Position numbers and translations under genes: made by a program. The notes below the pieces were generated by a model. That model had not been told where the DNA came from. It saw only the letters and a program-made list of their open reading frames with translations, and ran no database searches. Below, piece by piece: positions 17,501 through 25,709 of a stretch of 64,000 nucleotides of DNA (position 1 is the stretch's first letter; the number at the start of each line of letters is the position of its first letter). The DNA is from Arthrobacter sp. SLBN-122 (lineage in GTDB: Bacteria > Actinomycetota > Actinomycetes > Actinomycetales > Micrococcaceae), in contig NZ_VFMS01000001.1 in NCBI RefSeq assembly GCF_006715165.1, forward strand, positions 3,286,001 through 3,350,000, given 5' to 3'.

Positions 17501-17728
17501 ATGCCAAAGATCAGTCCCGAGCTGTTGTCCGTCCTGCGTTGCCCCGTGACCGGCTCGCCGCTGGTCCAGGAGGGGGAAGAGCTGGTGGCCACTGCCGCCG
17601 GTGATACGGGGGCCAGGAACCGGTACGCCATCGAAGACGGCATCCCGCTGCTGCTGCCTCCGGAACTGCTTGCCGCAGCAGCCTCGGCAGGGTCAGACCA
17701 GCACGATCCGGCTGCTGCAGGGCACTAG
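17501..17728 (+). CDS. Trm112-family zinc-ribbon-like protein
   Basis: 75 residues. The sequence MPKISPELLSVLRCPVTGSP then ELVATAAGD and RYAIEDGIPLLLP matches the Trm112/YcaR family, small proteins that in other organisms act as partners of methyltransferases. Only one cysteine (RCP) remains, so a full four-Cys zinc site is not present; this is common in the bacterial group. Start is ATG 17501 behind AGGGAG; an out-of-frame ATG lies at 17493. sahH follows after 75 bp. Confidence 0.83.
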   Translation: MPKISPELLSVLRCPVTGSPLVQEGEELVATAAGDTGARNRYAIEDGIPLLLPPELLAAAASAGSDQHDPAAAGH

Positions 17729-17803
17729 TTCACCTGCATCCGCCCGCACAGAAAAAGCAGAACGGGGACTGGACCAGGACCCGGACTAAGCAAAGGACCA
17801 CGC

Positions 17804-19270
17804 ATGACTTTTGACTACAAAGTTGCCGACATCTCCCTGGCGGAAGCCGGCCGGCACCAGATCCGCCTGGCCGAGCACGAGATGCCCGGCCTGATGTCCC
17901 TCCGCGAGGAGTTCGGCCCCACCCAGCCCCTCAAGGGTGCCCGGATCGCTGGTTCCCTGCACATGACGGTGCAGACCGCGGTGCTCATCGAAACCCTTAC
18001 CGCGCTGGGCGCCGAGGTCCGCTGGGCGTCCTGCAACATCTTCTCCACCCAGGATGAGGCCGCCGCGGCCGTGGTGGTGGGCAAGGGCACGGTTGAGGAT
18101 CCGCAGGGCGTGCCGGTGTTCGCCTGGAAGGGCGAGACCCTCGAGGAGTACTGGTGGACCGCCGAACAGATCCTTACCTGGCCAGGCGCCGAGTCCAACC
18201 CTGAGCTGGGTCCCAACATGATCCTGGACGACGGCGGCGACGCCACCATGCTGGTCCACAAGGGTGTCGAGTTCGAAGCTGTTGGCAACGTGCCCTCCGC
18301 CGATCCCGAGGATTCCGAGGAATATGGGATCTTTCTCGAGGTGCTGCGCCGTTCCCTTGCTGCGGACCCGCAGAAGTGGACCCGGACGGCGGCCACGATC
18401 AGGGGCGTCAGCGAGGAGACCACCACCGGTGTCCACCGGCTGTACCAGCTGGCGGACCAGGGCAAGCTGCTCTTCCCCGCAATCAACGTCAACGACTCCG
18501 TGACCAAGAGCAAGTTCGACAACAAGTACGGCATCCGACACTCCCTTCCCGACGGCATCAACCGGGCAACGGATGTGCTCATGGGCGGAAAAGTCGCAGT
18601 GGTCTGCGGTTATGGCGACGTCGGCAAGGGCGCGGCGGAAGCGCTCCGCGGCCAGGGTTCACGCGTCATCGTGACCGAGATCGACCCCATCTGCGCGCTG
18701 CAGGCGGCCATGGACGGCTACCAGGTGGCCAAGCTGGAATCGGTCCTTGCCCAAGGTGACATCTTCATCACCACCACCGGCAACAAGGACGTCATCATGG
18801 CCGAGCACATGGCCGGCATGAAGAACAAGGCGATCGTGGGCAACATCGGCCACTTCGACAACGAAATCGACATCGCCGGCCTGGCCCGCATCCCCGGCGT
18901 CAAGAAGGTCGAAATCAAGCCGCAGGTCCACGAATGGGTCTTTGACGAGGGCAGCGGCCAGGAGCGCTCCATCATCGTCCTGTCCGAGGGCCGGCTGCTC
19001 AACCTGGGCAACGCCACCGGCCACCCGTCCTTTGTCATGAGCAACTCGTTCGCAAACCAGACCATTGCGCAGATCGAGCTGTGGACCAAGCGGGACCAGC
19101 ACGAGTACGGGAACAAGGTCTATGTGCTGCCCAAGGTCCTGGACGAAAAGGTGGCCCGGCTGCACCTGGACGCCCTGGGCGTTGAACTCACGGAACTGAC
19201 CAAGGACCAGGCGGAGTACCTGGACATCGACGTCGCCGGTCCGTACAAGCCCGAGCATTATCGTTACTGA
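17804..19270 (+). CDS. sahH: Adenosylhomocysteinase
   Basis: 488 residues. It splits S-adenosylhomocysteine into adenosine and homocysteine, which keeps methyltransferases active. It has the N-terminal [13 protein letters not shown] region, catalytic [14 protein letters not shown], the NAD-binding [17 protein letters not shown] and the conserved C-terminal KPEHYRY. The start ATG has AAAGGA 7 nt upstream. A strong terminator follows. The neighbouring Trm112-like gene fits the methyl-transfer theme. Confidence 0.98.
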   Translation: MTFDYKVADISLAEAGRHQIRLAEHEMPGLMSLREEFGPTQPLKGARIAGSLHMTVQTAVLIETLTALGAEVRWASCNIFSTQDEAAAAVVVGKGTVEDPQGVPVFAWKGETLEEYWWTAEQILTWPGAESNPELGPNMILDDGGDATMLVHKGVEFEAVGNVPSADPEDSEEYGIFLEVLRRSLAADPQKWTRTAATIRGVSEETTTGVHRLYQLADQGKLLFPAINVNDSVTKSKFDNKYGIRHSLPDGINRATDVLMGGKVAVVCGYGDVGKGAAEALRGQGSRVIVTEIDPICALQAAMDGYQVAKLESVLAQGDIFITTTGNKDVIMAEHMAGMKNKAIVGNIGHFDNEIDIAGLARIPGVKKVEIKPQVHEWVFDEGSGQERSIIVLSEGRLLNLGNATGHPSFVMSNSFANQTIAQIELWTKRDQHEYGNKVYVLPKVLDEKVARLHLDALGVELTELTKDQAEYLDIDVAGPYKPEHYRY

Positions 19271-19278
19271 GCCGTAAG

Positions 19279-19314
19279 GGCCCGGGCGCCGTCGAGCGCC
19301 CGGGCCGTTATTTT
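19279..19314 (+). terminator. Intrinsic terminator after sahH
   Basis: GGCCCGGGCGC (19279-19289) and GCGCCCGGGCC (19296-19306), an 11-bp perfect stem, followed by GTTATTTT. Confidence 0.85.
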
Positions 19315-19321
19315 CTGCACG

Positions 19322-19327
19322 TAGGAT
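19322..19327 (+). promoter_or_regulatory. Leaderless -10 box for L,D-transpeptidase
   Basis: TAGGAT, 7 nt, then ATG 19335. There is no Shine-Dalgarno sequence. Confidence 0.6.
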
Positions 19328-19334
19328 CGAAAAC

Positions 19335-20573
19335 ATGGAGCCTGATGTAACGCCCCGTCGCCGGGGGACTGCCAAGAAAGTCCTTGCCGTGGCTGCCGTC
19401 TGTGTCCTGGCTGCCGTGGGCGGGGTCTTCGCCGCCGTTGCCCCGGGCCTTGCCGGGGGACCGCTGGAATCGGAAGCAGGCTCTGCGCTGCGGACGTCCC
19501 CGGGCATTGCTTCCCCGGTTGTGCCGCCGGTGACTTTTGACGCGGTGCCGGCCAACGGCGCCAAGCAGGTAAACCCCGCGGCCCCGGTGTCCCTGAAAGT
19601 GGGCAACGGGACAATCCAGCGCGTCACCCTTGCCAGTACTGCGGGCAAGACCATTGACGGCAGCATCGACGCCGGCGGGACGGCGTGGTCCGCCACCGGG
19701 CCCCTGGAATTCAACACCGAATACAGCTACACCTACGTGGTCAAGGATGGCGCAGGACGCGAGACCAGCACCACGCAGTCCTTCAACACCGTGACAAGCT
19801 CACACGAGGCAGACGCCGCCATCTACCCGCTGAACGGCATGAAGGTGGGCGTGGGACAGCCCCTGCAGATCATCTTCAGCGAACCCGTGACCAACCGTGC
19901 CGCCGTGGAAAAGGCCATCAAAATCACCACGACGGCGGGACAGGCCGGCGCCTTCCACTGGTACAGCGACACCATGGTCAGGTACCGCCCGGAGAACTTC
20001 TGGGCCGCGAACTCAACAGTCACTATGGACATGGAGCTCTTCGGCGTTGACCTGGGCAACGGCCAGATCGCAAACTTCAACAAAAAGGTGAATGTCTCGA
20101 TCGGTGACAAGAAAGTGGCCATCGCCGATGCCACCGCACACACCTTCACACTCAGCGTCAATGACCAGCCCGTCAAGACCCTGCCCGTGAGCATGGGGGA
20201 CAAGCGGTTCCCGTCAGCAAAGGGGTACGCGGTGCTGATGGAGAAGAACCGTTACGACCATTTCAGGGCCGCAAGCATCGGCTTGAAGCCTGACGATCCT
20301 GCCTACTACGGCGAGGCCGACGTCGAATACACCATCCGCCTGACCCTGAGCGGGGCCTACATCCACCAGGCCCTCGAATCGGCCTACCCATTCATTGGGA
20401 ACGCCAACGTGTCCCACGGCTGCATCGGGTTCCTTCCCGACGGGGCGGCGTGGGTGTTCGACAACATGGGAACCGGCGACGTTGTCCAGATCATCAACAC
20501 CGAGGGTGACTACGCTGCGAACACGGACGGGTTCGGCGACTGGAACATCCCGTGGAGCGAGTACGACAACTAA
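19335..20573 (+). CDS. L,D-transpeptidase with Ig-like domains
   Basis: 412 residues. A membrane/signal segment (VLAVAAVCVLAAVGGVFAAV, about 16-35) leads to two Ig-like domains (about 65-260) and a YkuD catalytic domain. The catalytic motif is Ser360-His361-Gly362-Cys363 (SHGCIGF). These enzymes make 3-3 crosslinks in actinobacterial peptidoglycan outside the membrane. The usual N or R after SHGC-hydrophobic is G here, which occurs in actinobacterial Ldts as I recall. It ends 1 bp from the convergent RDD gene. Confidence 0.93.
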   Translation: MEPDVTPRRRGTAKKVLAVAAVCVLAAVGGVFAAVAPGLAGGPLESEAGSALRTSPGIASPVVPPVTFDAVPANGAKQVNPAAPVSLKVGNGTIQRVTLASTAGKTIDGSIDAGGTAWSATGPLEFNTEYSYTYVVKDGAGRETSTTQSFNTVTSSHEADAAIYPLNGMKVGVGQPLQIIFSEPVTNRAAVEKAIKITTTAGQAGAFHWYSDTMVRYRPENFWAANSTVTMDMELFGVDLGNGQIANFNKKVNVSIGDKKVAIADATAHTFTLSVNDQPVKTLPVSMGDKRFPSAKGYAVLMEKNRYDHFRAASIGLKPDDPAYYGEADVEYTIRLTLSGAYIHQALESAYPFIGNANVSHGCIGFLPDGAAWVFDNMGTGDVVQIINTEGDYAANTDGFGDWNIPWSEYDN

Positions 20574-20574
20574 G

Positions 20575-21375
20575 TCAGCTGGTGAACGGCAGCCGCTGCA
20601 GCCGTTGCCCCGTTTCAGTGTTCCGCCGGCGTAACAGCGACAGCCGGGTGAACTCCCTGTTCCGCCGTTCGGCGACGACGGCGGCCAGGTAGTCGTCGGC
20701 GCCCGTGCCCGGGGGCGGGGGCGGGGCCACGTGGGCGGAAAGCTCGGCAGCGATGGCTTCCGCCATCCCTGCCCTGGACAGGGGTGCCCTCCTGCCCGCC
20801 TGGCGGATGAACTGGGCGGCCCTGCGGGCAGTGGCGTCCGGGATACGCCCAATGTCCGCCGTTGCAGCCCACGACTGCAGGTGGGGCGGAACAAAAACCC
20901 GGATGGCCTGGTCTGCAGGAACGCGGCTGCGGACGGCGTAGGTGCCGGCCAGAAGGTCGCCGAGTCGCCTGGACTTGTCGTTGAAGAGCGCCACGGCGAG
21001 GGCAAGCCCGCCGAACGTCAGGTAGATCTCAAGAAACCCGGTGAGCCCGCGGGTCAGCGCATGGCGGAACCTGATGGCGCCGCCGTCTTCGCGAACCACC
21101 CGCAGGCCTGCAGCCAGCTTGCCCAGTGACCGTCCCCGGCTCAGGGTTTCGACGCCCACCGGCACCACCACAAGGCAGAACACGACGGCGGCCAGGCCAA
21201 GAGCCCGGGCGGCTGCCTCATCAAGGTCCGCGCCGGCAGCGGACAGGCCAATCATGATCAGCACGAGCAGGACTACGTGGGCGACGACGTCGATGGCAAG
21301 GCCCAGGGCCCGCGCGGCGAAGGTCGCCGGACGGAGCTCGAGGACCACGGCCTCGCCGGTAATTATCGGGCTCAC
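20575..21375 (-). CDS. RDD-family membrane protein
   Basis: 266 residues. The RDD domain has about four hydrophobic helices. Conserved residues are seen in RALGLAIDVVAHVV, RGRSLGKLAAGLRVVRED and NDKSRRLGDLLAGTYAV. A soluble Ala/Arg-rich tail of about 110 residues follows. RDD proteins may act in ion transport, but the function here is unknown. GTG 21375 is preferred over the open frame to 21417 because CAGGGA lies about 6 nt upstream. It diverges from a SpoIIM-like gene, a pairing typical of actinobacteria where the two often accompany MoxR/DUF58 genes. Confidence 0.87.
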   Translation of the reverse strand: MSPIITGEAVVLELRPATFAARALGLAIDVVAHVVLLVLIMIGLSAAGADLDEAAARALGLAAVVFCLVVVPVGVETLSRGRSLGKLAAGLRVVREDGGAIRFRHALTRGLTGFLEIYLTFGGLALAVALFNDKSRRLGDLLAGTYAVRSRVPADQAIRVFVPPHLQSWAATADIGRIPDATARRAAQFIRQAGRRAPLSRAGMAEAIAAELSAHVAPPPPPGTGADDYLAAVVAERRNREFTRLSLLRRRNTETGQRLQRLPFTS

Positions 21376-21451
21376 ACTGCGTCCCTGCCCTTCGCGGCTG
21401 GTGGTTCGGACGATCACATGGTGCAGACGGTCAAAGTCTAATGCCGGGCGC

Positions 21452-21457
21452 TAGGCT
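21452..21457 (+). promoter_or_regulatory. Leaderless -10 box for SpoIIM-like gene
   Basis: TAGGCT, 6 nt, then GTG 21464. The arrangement is identical to that of rsmI at 27471. Confidence 0.6.
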
Positions 21458-21463
21458 GTAGCC

Positions 21464-22456
21464 GTGGACATGGATGCCTTCGCCGCCGTTAATGCGGACA
21501 AGTGGGCGCGCCTGCAGGAGCTGGCCGGCAAAGGCCGGCTCACGGGTGCCGAAGCGGATGAATTGCTGGCGCTGTACCAGTCCACGTCCGGCCACCTGTC
21601 GCTGGTCCGTTCCGTGGCTCCGGAAAGCGGACTCTCCGCTTCGCTCTCGGCCACGCTGGCCCAGGCACGGACCCGCTTTACGGGCGCCCGCTCAAACGCC
21701 ATGGCTGACCTGTCACGGTTCTTCGTTGTGGCCCTGCCTGCCGCGCTGTACCGGCTGACCTGGCTGACCCTGGCATGCGGGACCGCTTTCGTGCTCATCG
21801 CTGGCGCCTACGCCGCCTGGATAGGGTCGTCCCCCGAAGCGCTCAGGGCCGTGGTTTCCGAGACCGCTGCCGCCCAGTACGTGGACGAGGACTTCATTAA
21901 TTACTACTCCGAGAACCCGGCCGCGTCCTTTGCCGGTGCCGTATGGACCAACAATGCGTGGATCAGTGCGCAGGCGGTGGCTCTGGGGATCACCGGGGTC
22001 TGGGTACCGATGATCCTGTTCAGCAACGCCCAGGGAGTGGGCATCGCGGCCGGCATCTTCGCGTCCGCCGGCAAATCCGACGTCTTCTACAGCTACATTC
22101 TGCCGCACGGGCTGATGGAGCTCACCGCCGTCTTCGTTGCCTCCGCCGCAGGCCTTCGGATCTTCTGGGCAATGGTTTCGCCGGGGCCGCGGACCCGGGG
22201 CAGGGCCGTGGCGGAGGAAGGCAGGTCGCTGATCACGGTGGCCCTGGGGCTGGTGGTGGTGCTGTTTGTCTCGGGCCTCGTGGAAGGATTCGTCACTCCA
22301 AGTCCGCTGCCGGCCTGGGCCAGGATCAGCATCGGGGCTGCTGTTCTCACCTCGTACTGGCTGTATGTCCTGGTGTTGGGCAGGCGGGCTTTCCTGGCCG
22401 GGGAGCGCGGCGACCTCCGCCGCGAAGATGCCGGCTACACGGAAATCGCTGCCTGA
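21464..22456 (+). CDS. Stage II sporulation protein M-like (DUF95) membrane protein
   Basis: 330 residues with about five to six membrane helices after residue 85. The DUF95 core includes PAASFAGAVWTNNAWISAQA, FSNAQGVGIAAGIFAS and SYILPHGLMELTAVFVA. In non-sporulating actinobacteria the function is unknown. GTG 21464 has a leaderless-type promoter; ATG 21470 is two codons later. It is divergent from the RDD gene. Confidence 0.88.
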   Translation: MDMDAFAAVNADKWARLQELAGKGRLTGAEADELLALYQSTSGHLSLVRSVAPESGLSASLSATLAQARTRFTGARSNAMADLSRFFVVALPAALYRLTWLTLACGTAFVLIAGAYAAWIGSSPEALRAVVSETAAAQYVDEDFINYYSENPAASFAGAVWTNNAWISAQAVALGITGVWVPMILFSNAQGVGIAAGIFASAGKSDVFYSYILPHGLMELTAVFVASAAGLRIFWAMVSPGPRTRGRAVAEEGRSLITVALGLVVVLFVSGLVEGFVTPSPLPAWARISIGAAVLTSYWLYVLVLGRRAFLAGERGDLRREDAGYTEIAA

Positions 22457-22508
22457 ATCGTTGTAATCCCGCCGGGGTGGTTCCTCGCCCAGCAGAACTT
22501 CCGGACGG

Positions 22509-22514
22509 TAGGCT
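22509..22514 (+). promoter_or_regulatory. -10 box upstream of the TIGR01906-type gene
   Basis: TAGGCT, with a predicted start near 22521. A five-codon reading frame (MNRTG, 22525-22542) opens the leader; the main GTG is at 22581. Confidence 0.4.
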
Positions 22515-22580
22515 CGTCTGCAGAATGAATCGCACCGGCTGACTGGGACCGGTGCGGAACCCAACGGAAGTGACGCTGCT

Positions 22581-23822
22581 GTGAATGACGAGACACCGGC
22601 CCGCGCCAAAAGCGCCGCGCCGCAGCCGGAACCTCTCCTGGACACGTCCGGGGATTCCGACGAGCCCGCGTTTTCCTGGCTGACGCCCGCCGCCGGGGAC
22701 AAACCCGCCGGGGAGAAGCCTGCCGGGGAGAAGCCTGCGGCGGACAAATCTGCTTCCGGTGGGTCTGCCCTTGAGGAGCCGGGCAGGGAAAAAGCCGCCC
22801 GGAACCAGGCAGCGGCAGAGACCAAAACAGCCCAGCCCGAAAGCCGGGCCGACCGCAAGGCAGCGGAAGCCGCCGTCGGGTCCTCCGCTGCCGGAGCATC
22901 CGCCGCGGCAGCCGCAGCCCCCCGCACGTCCGCTGGGGCAACCTCCACCACCGGCTCCTCCTCGGACGGGCCCGGCAGCAGCGCCGGTTCGCCGGTATTC
23001 AAGGAACCCCTTCCCACCTCAGCCCTCCACGTCCGTCCCCCCGAGGAGGAAGTGGAGCGCCGCAATGCCCAGCGTGAAAGCGCCGCCAATGCCAAGCCGG
23101 TGGCGCCGCGTGTCATGCAGGTCCTCCTGGCCATCTTCTACCCGCTGATCCTGCTGATCCTGGCTGTCCGGGCCGTGACCAGCCCACTCTTCCTCTGGGT
23201 GGAGTACAACCGGCCAGGCTTCCCCGGTGACGGGTACGGCTTCAGCACTGACGACAGGATGACGTACGGCTCCTATGCCGTGGATTACCTCAGCAACTGG
23301 GCGGGCCCCCGCTACCTGGGCGACCTGGTGCACCGCGGCGGCGAAAAGCTGTTCAAGGACGGCGAAGTCAGCCATATGGCGGACGTCAAGACGGTCATCC
23401 TGTCCACCTTTGGCGCCGGTGCACTGCTGCTCCTCCTTGCGCTGATCGCCATCCTGTACCTGCGCAGGCGCAGCACCGGCGGGATCCGGCGCGGCCTCTT
23501 TGCCGGCTCCATCATCACGCTGGCCCTGATCCTGGGCCTCGGTACGCTGGCGGCCCTGGGCTGGCAGCAGTTCTTCACGGAGTTCCACCGGATTTTCTTT
23601 GCCGACGGATCCTGGACCTTCAGCCTGGACGATACGCTGATCCGGCTGTTCCCCAGCCAGTTCTGGATTGACGCCGGCATCGTCATTGCCGGCCTGGTGC
23701 TCGTGGCATCCGTCGTGACGCTGGTGCTCACCTGGCCAACGCGCCGCCGCCGCGGTTTGGCGCCAAAGCCGGCACAGGCGGATCAGGAACAGGCAGACCA
23801 GGTGAAGGCTGATCAGCCGTAG
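22581..23822 (+). CDS. TIGR01906/DUF1461 integral membrane protein with long acidic-repeat N-terminus
   Basis: 413 residues. The first 175 are low-complexity, with 5-residue repeats such as KPAGE (tandem 15-bp DNA repeats near 22705-22740) and Ala/Ser runs. The rest matches the TIGR01906 membrane family: about four helices, with a conserved extracytoplasmic loop containing DRMTYGSYAVDYL and ADVKTVILS. Function unknown. The GTG at 22581 follows GGAAGTG by roughly 10 nt. The 3' end overlaps the convergent acyl-CoA ligase gene by 10 bp. Confidence 0.85.
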   Translation: MNDETPARAKSAAPQPEPLLDTSGDSDEPAFSWLTPAAGDKPAGEKPAGEKPAADKSASGGSALEEPGREKAARNQAAAETKTAQPESRADRKAAEAAVGSSAAGASAAAAAAPRTSAGATSTTGSSSDGPGSSAGSPVFKEPLPTSALHVRPPEEEVERRNAQRESAANAKPVAPRVMQVLLAIFYPLILLILAVRAVTSPLFLWVEYNRPGFPGDGYGFSTDDRMTYGSYAVDYLSNWAGPRYLGDLVHRGGEKLFKDGEVSHMADVKTVILSTFGAGALLLLLALIAILYLRRRSTGGIRRGLFAGSIITLALILGLGTLAALGWQQFFTEFHRIFFADGSWTFSLDDTLIRLFPSQFWIDAGIVIAGLVLVASVVTLVLTWPTRRRRGLAPKPAQADQEQADQVKADQP

Positions 23823-25642
23823 ATGCCGGCGATCTCCGCCTGGAATTCCTGAACGACGGCGGACCGCTTCAGTTTCAGGGACGGTGTCAGGTGCCCGGAC
23901 TCCACGGTGAATTCGGCGTCCAGCAGCCTGAACGTGCGCACCGACTCCGCCTTGGACACCATCTGGTTCGCCAAGTCCACTGCCTCCTGCAGGGCAGCCA
24001 GGATGCCCGGGTCACCCGCTGCCTCGCTGAGGGGGAGCGGAGGCAGGCCGCGCTCCGACCGCCAGTTGGCAACCCCTTCCGGGTCCAGGGTCAGCAGGGC
24101 TGACACGAACGGCCTGCCGTCGCCCACCACCACGGCATGCCCCACGAGTTGGTGGCTGCGGATCTTCTCCTCCAACGGCCCCGGCGCCACGTTCTTGCCG
24201 CCCGCCGTGACCAGGAGGTCCTTCTTGCGTCCCGTAATGGTGAGGAAGCCGTCCTTGTCGAGTTCGCCCAGGTCTCCGGTGCGGAGGAATCCGTCCACGA
24301 ACGCCTCGGCGTCCGCCTCCGGATTGGCGTGGTAGCCCCGGAAAACGCCGATTCCCTTGACCAGGATCTCACCGTCCCCGGCCACGCGGATGGTGGTGCC
24401 CGGAATGGGGATGCCCACTGTTCCCACCTTGGTGCGGGAGGGCGTGTTGGCAGTGCAGGGTGCCGTGGTCTCGGTCAGCCCGTACCCTTCCAGGACGGGA
24501 ATGCCCACGCCACGGAAGAAATGGGCATCCTCGGAAGCCAGGGGGCTGGCGCCGGACACGGTATATCCCACCTCGCCACCCATCGCCTGGCGCAACCGGG
24601 GGTAGACCAGCCGGTCATACACACCGTGCCTGATCCGGCTGAGCAGGCCAGGGCCGGGGCCCTCGCCGCAGCTGTGGCGGTCCTGTTCGCGTGAGTACGC
24701 TATGGCGGCGGCTGTTGCCGCCGCGAAGAGCCTGCCCTTGCCCGCCACAGCGGCTTTATGCGCGGCAGTTGCCCGGACTTTTTCAAAGATGCGCGGCACT
24801 ACCAGCAGGAAGGTGGGCCGGAACGTTCCGAGGTCGTCCAGAAGCTGGGCGGCACCCGGGGTATGGCCCAAGGTTGCCCCGGCGGTAAGGCATACCACCT
24901 GGACGGCGCGGGCCAGCACATGGGCCAGTGGCAGGAACATCAGGGTGCGGGCCTGGTCCTTCTGCAGGATCTCGGGCAGGAACGCAACGATGTTCTTGGC
25001 CACCAGGGCAAAGTTCCCGTGCGTGATCTCGCAGCCTTTGGGCCTGCCCGTGGTGCCGGAGGTGTACACCAATGAGGCGAGGTCGGCCAACCCCGCATGG
25101 CTGCGCTGCCGTTCCAGTTCAGCGTCACTGACTCCGGTGCCCGCAGCGGCGAGGCTGGCAAGGTCCGGAGCCTCGCCGTCGTAATCCATCCGCACCACGT
25201 TGACCAGGCGGTCGCTGAGTTCGGCGGAACCGGCAACCACAGCGCTCACCAGCTGCACTGTGGCGCGGTCGCCGGCGACGACACGGCGGACGCCTGCATC
25301 CTTGATGATCCACTCCACCTGGCTGGCGGAGGATGTTTCATAGATCGGCACCGTGACGCCGCCCGCGAACCAGATGGCGAAGTCCACCAGCGTCCATTCG
25401 AACGAGGTGCGGGACATGACGGCTACGGTGTCGCCGGGCTCCAGGCCTCCGGCGATGAGCCCCTTGGCCAGGGCACTGACGTCCTGGAGGAATCTCTGCG
25501 CTGTGACGTCCACCCAGCCGTTGGGCCCCTTCCGCCGGTACAGCGCGTGGGCCGGATTGGCGGCGTGCTGCTCCAGCAGCAGGTCAGTCACGTTGCTGTT
25601 GGCGTCAAGCTCAACCAGCAGTTCCGTGCTCGCTTCTCTCAC
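23813..25642 (-). CDS. Long-chain acyl-CoA synthetase (AMP-binding)
   Basis: 609 residues of the ANL superfamily. The ATP loop LVYTSGTTGRPKG lies near residues 178-190, with EGYGLTETTAP, DGFLRTGDLGELDKDGFLTI and GRKKDLLVTAGGKNVAPGPL completing the A3-A10 motifs. The bacterial FACL group activates fatty acids to acyl-CoA. Start GTG 25642 has GGAG about 7 nt upstream; the frame is open further to 25816 but runs across the end of the neighbouring mannosyltransferase. It overlaps the convergent membrane gene by 10 bp. Confidence 0.93.
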   Translation of the reverse strand: MREASTELLVELDANSNVTDLLLEQHAANPAHALYRRKGPNGWVDVTAQRFLQDVSALAKGLIAGGLEPGDTVAVMSRTSFEWTLVDFAIWFAGGVTVPIYETSSASQVEWIIKDAGVRRVVAGDRATVQLVSAVVAGSAELSDRLVNVVRMDYDGEAPDLASLAAAGTGVSDAELERQRSHAGLADLASLVYTSGTTGRPKGCEITHGNFALVAKNIVAFLPEILQKDQARTLMFLPLAHVLARAVQVVCLTAGATLGHTPGAAQLLDDLGTFRPTFLLVVPRIFEKVRATAAHKAAVAGKGRLFAAATAAAIAYSREQDRHSCGEGPGPGLLSRIRHGVYDRLVYPRLRQAMGGEVGYTVSGASPLASEDAHFFRGVGIPVLEGYGLTETTAPCTANTPSRTKVGTVGIPIPGTTIRVAGDGEILVKGIGVFRGYHANPEADAEAFVDGFLRTGDLGELDKDGFLTITGRKKDLLVTAGGKNVAPGPLEEKIRSHQLVGHAVVVGDGRPFVSALLTLDPEGVANWRSERGLPPLPLSEAAGDPGILAALQEAVDLANQMVSKAESVRTFRLLDAEFTVESGHLTPSLKLKRSAVVQEFQAEIAGIYG

Positions 25643-25709
25643 AGCCGGTCTCCGTTTCCGCTGCCATGCCGCGGCAGCGGCTCCTTCAGGTCTCTGTTGC
25701 CATCCTGCC

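Noticed and set aside
22700..22745. CRISPR-like or functional tandem repeat
   Set aside because: The two to three 15-bp copies are in frame within the low-complexity KPAGE coding region of the membrane protein, with no spacers.
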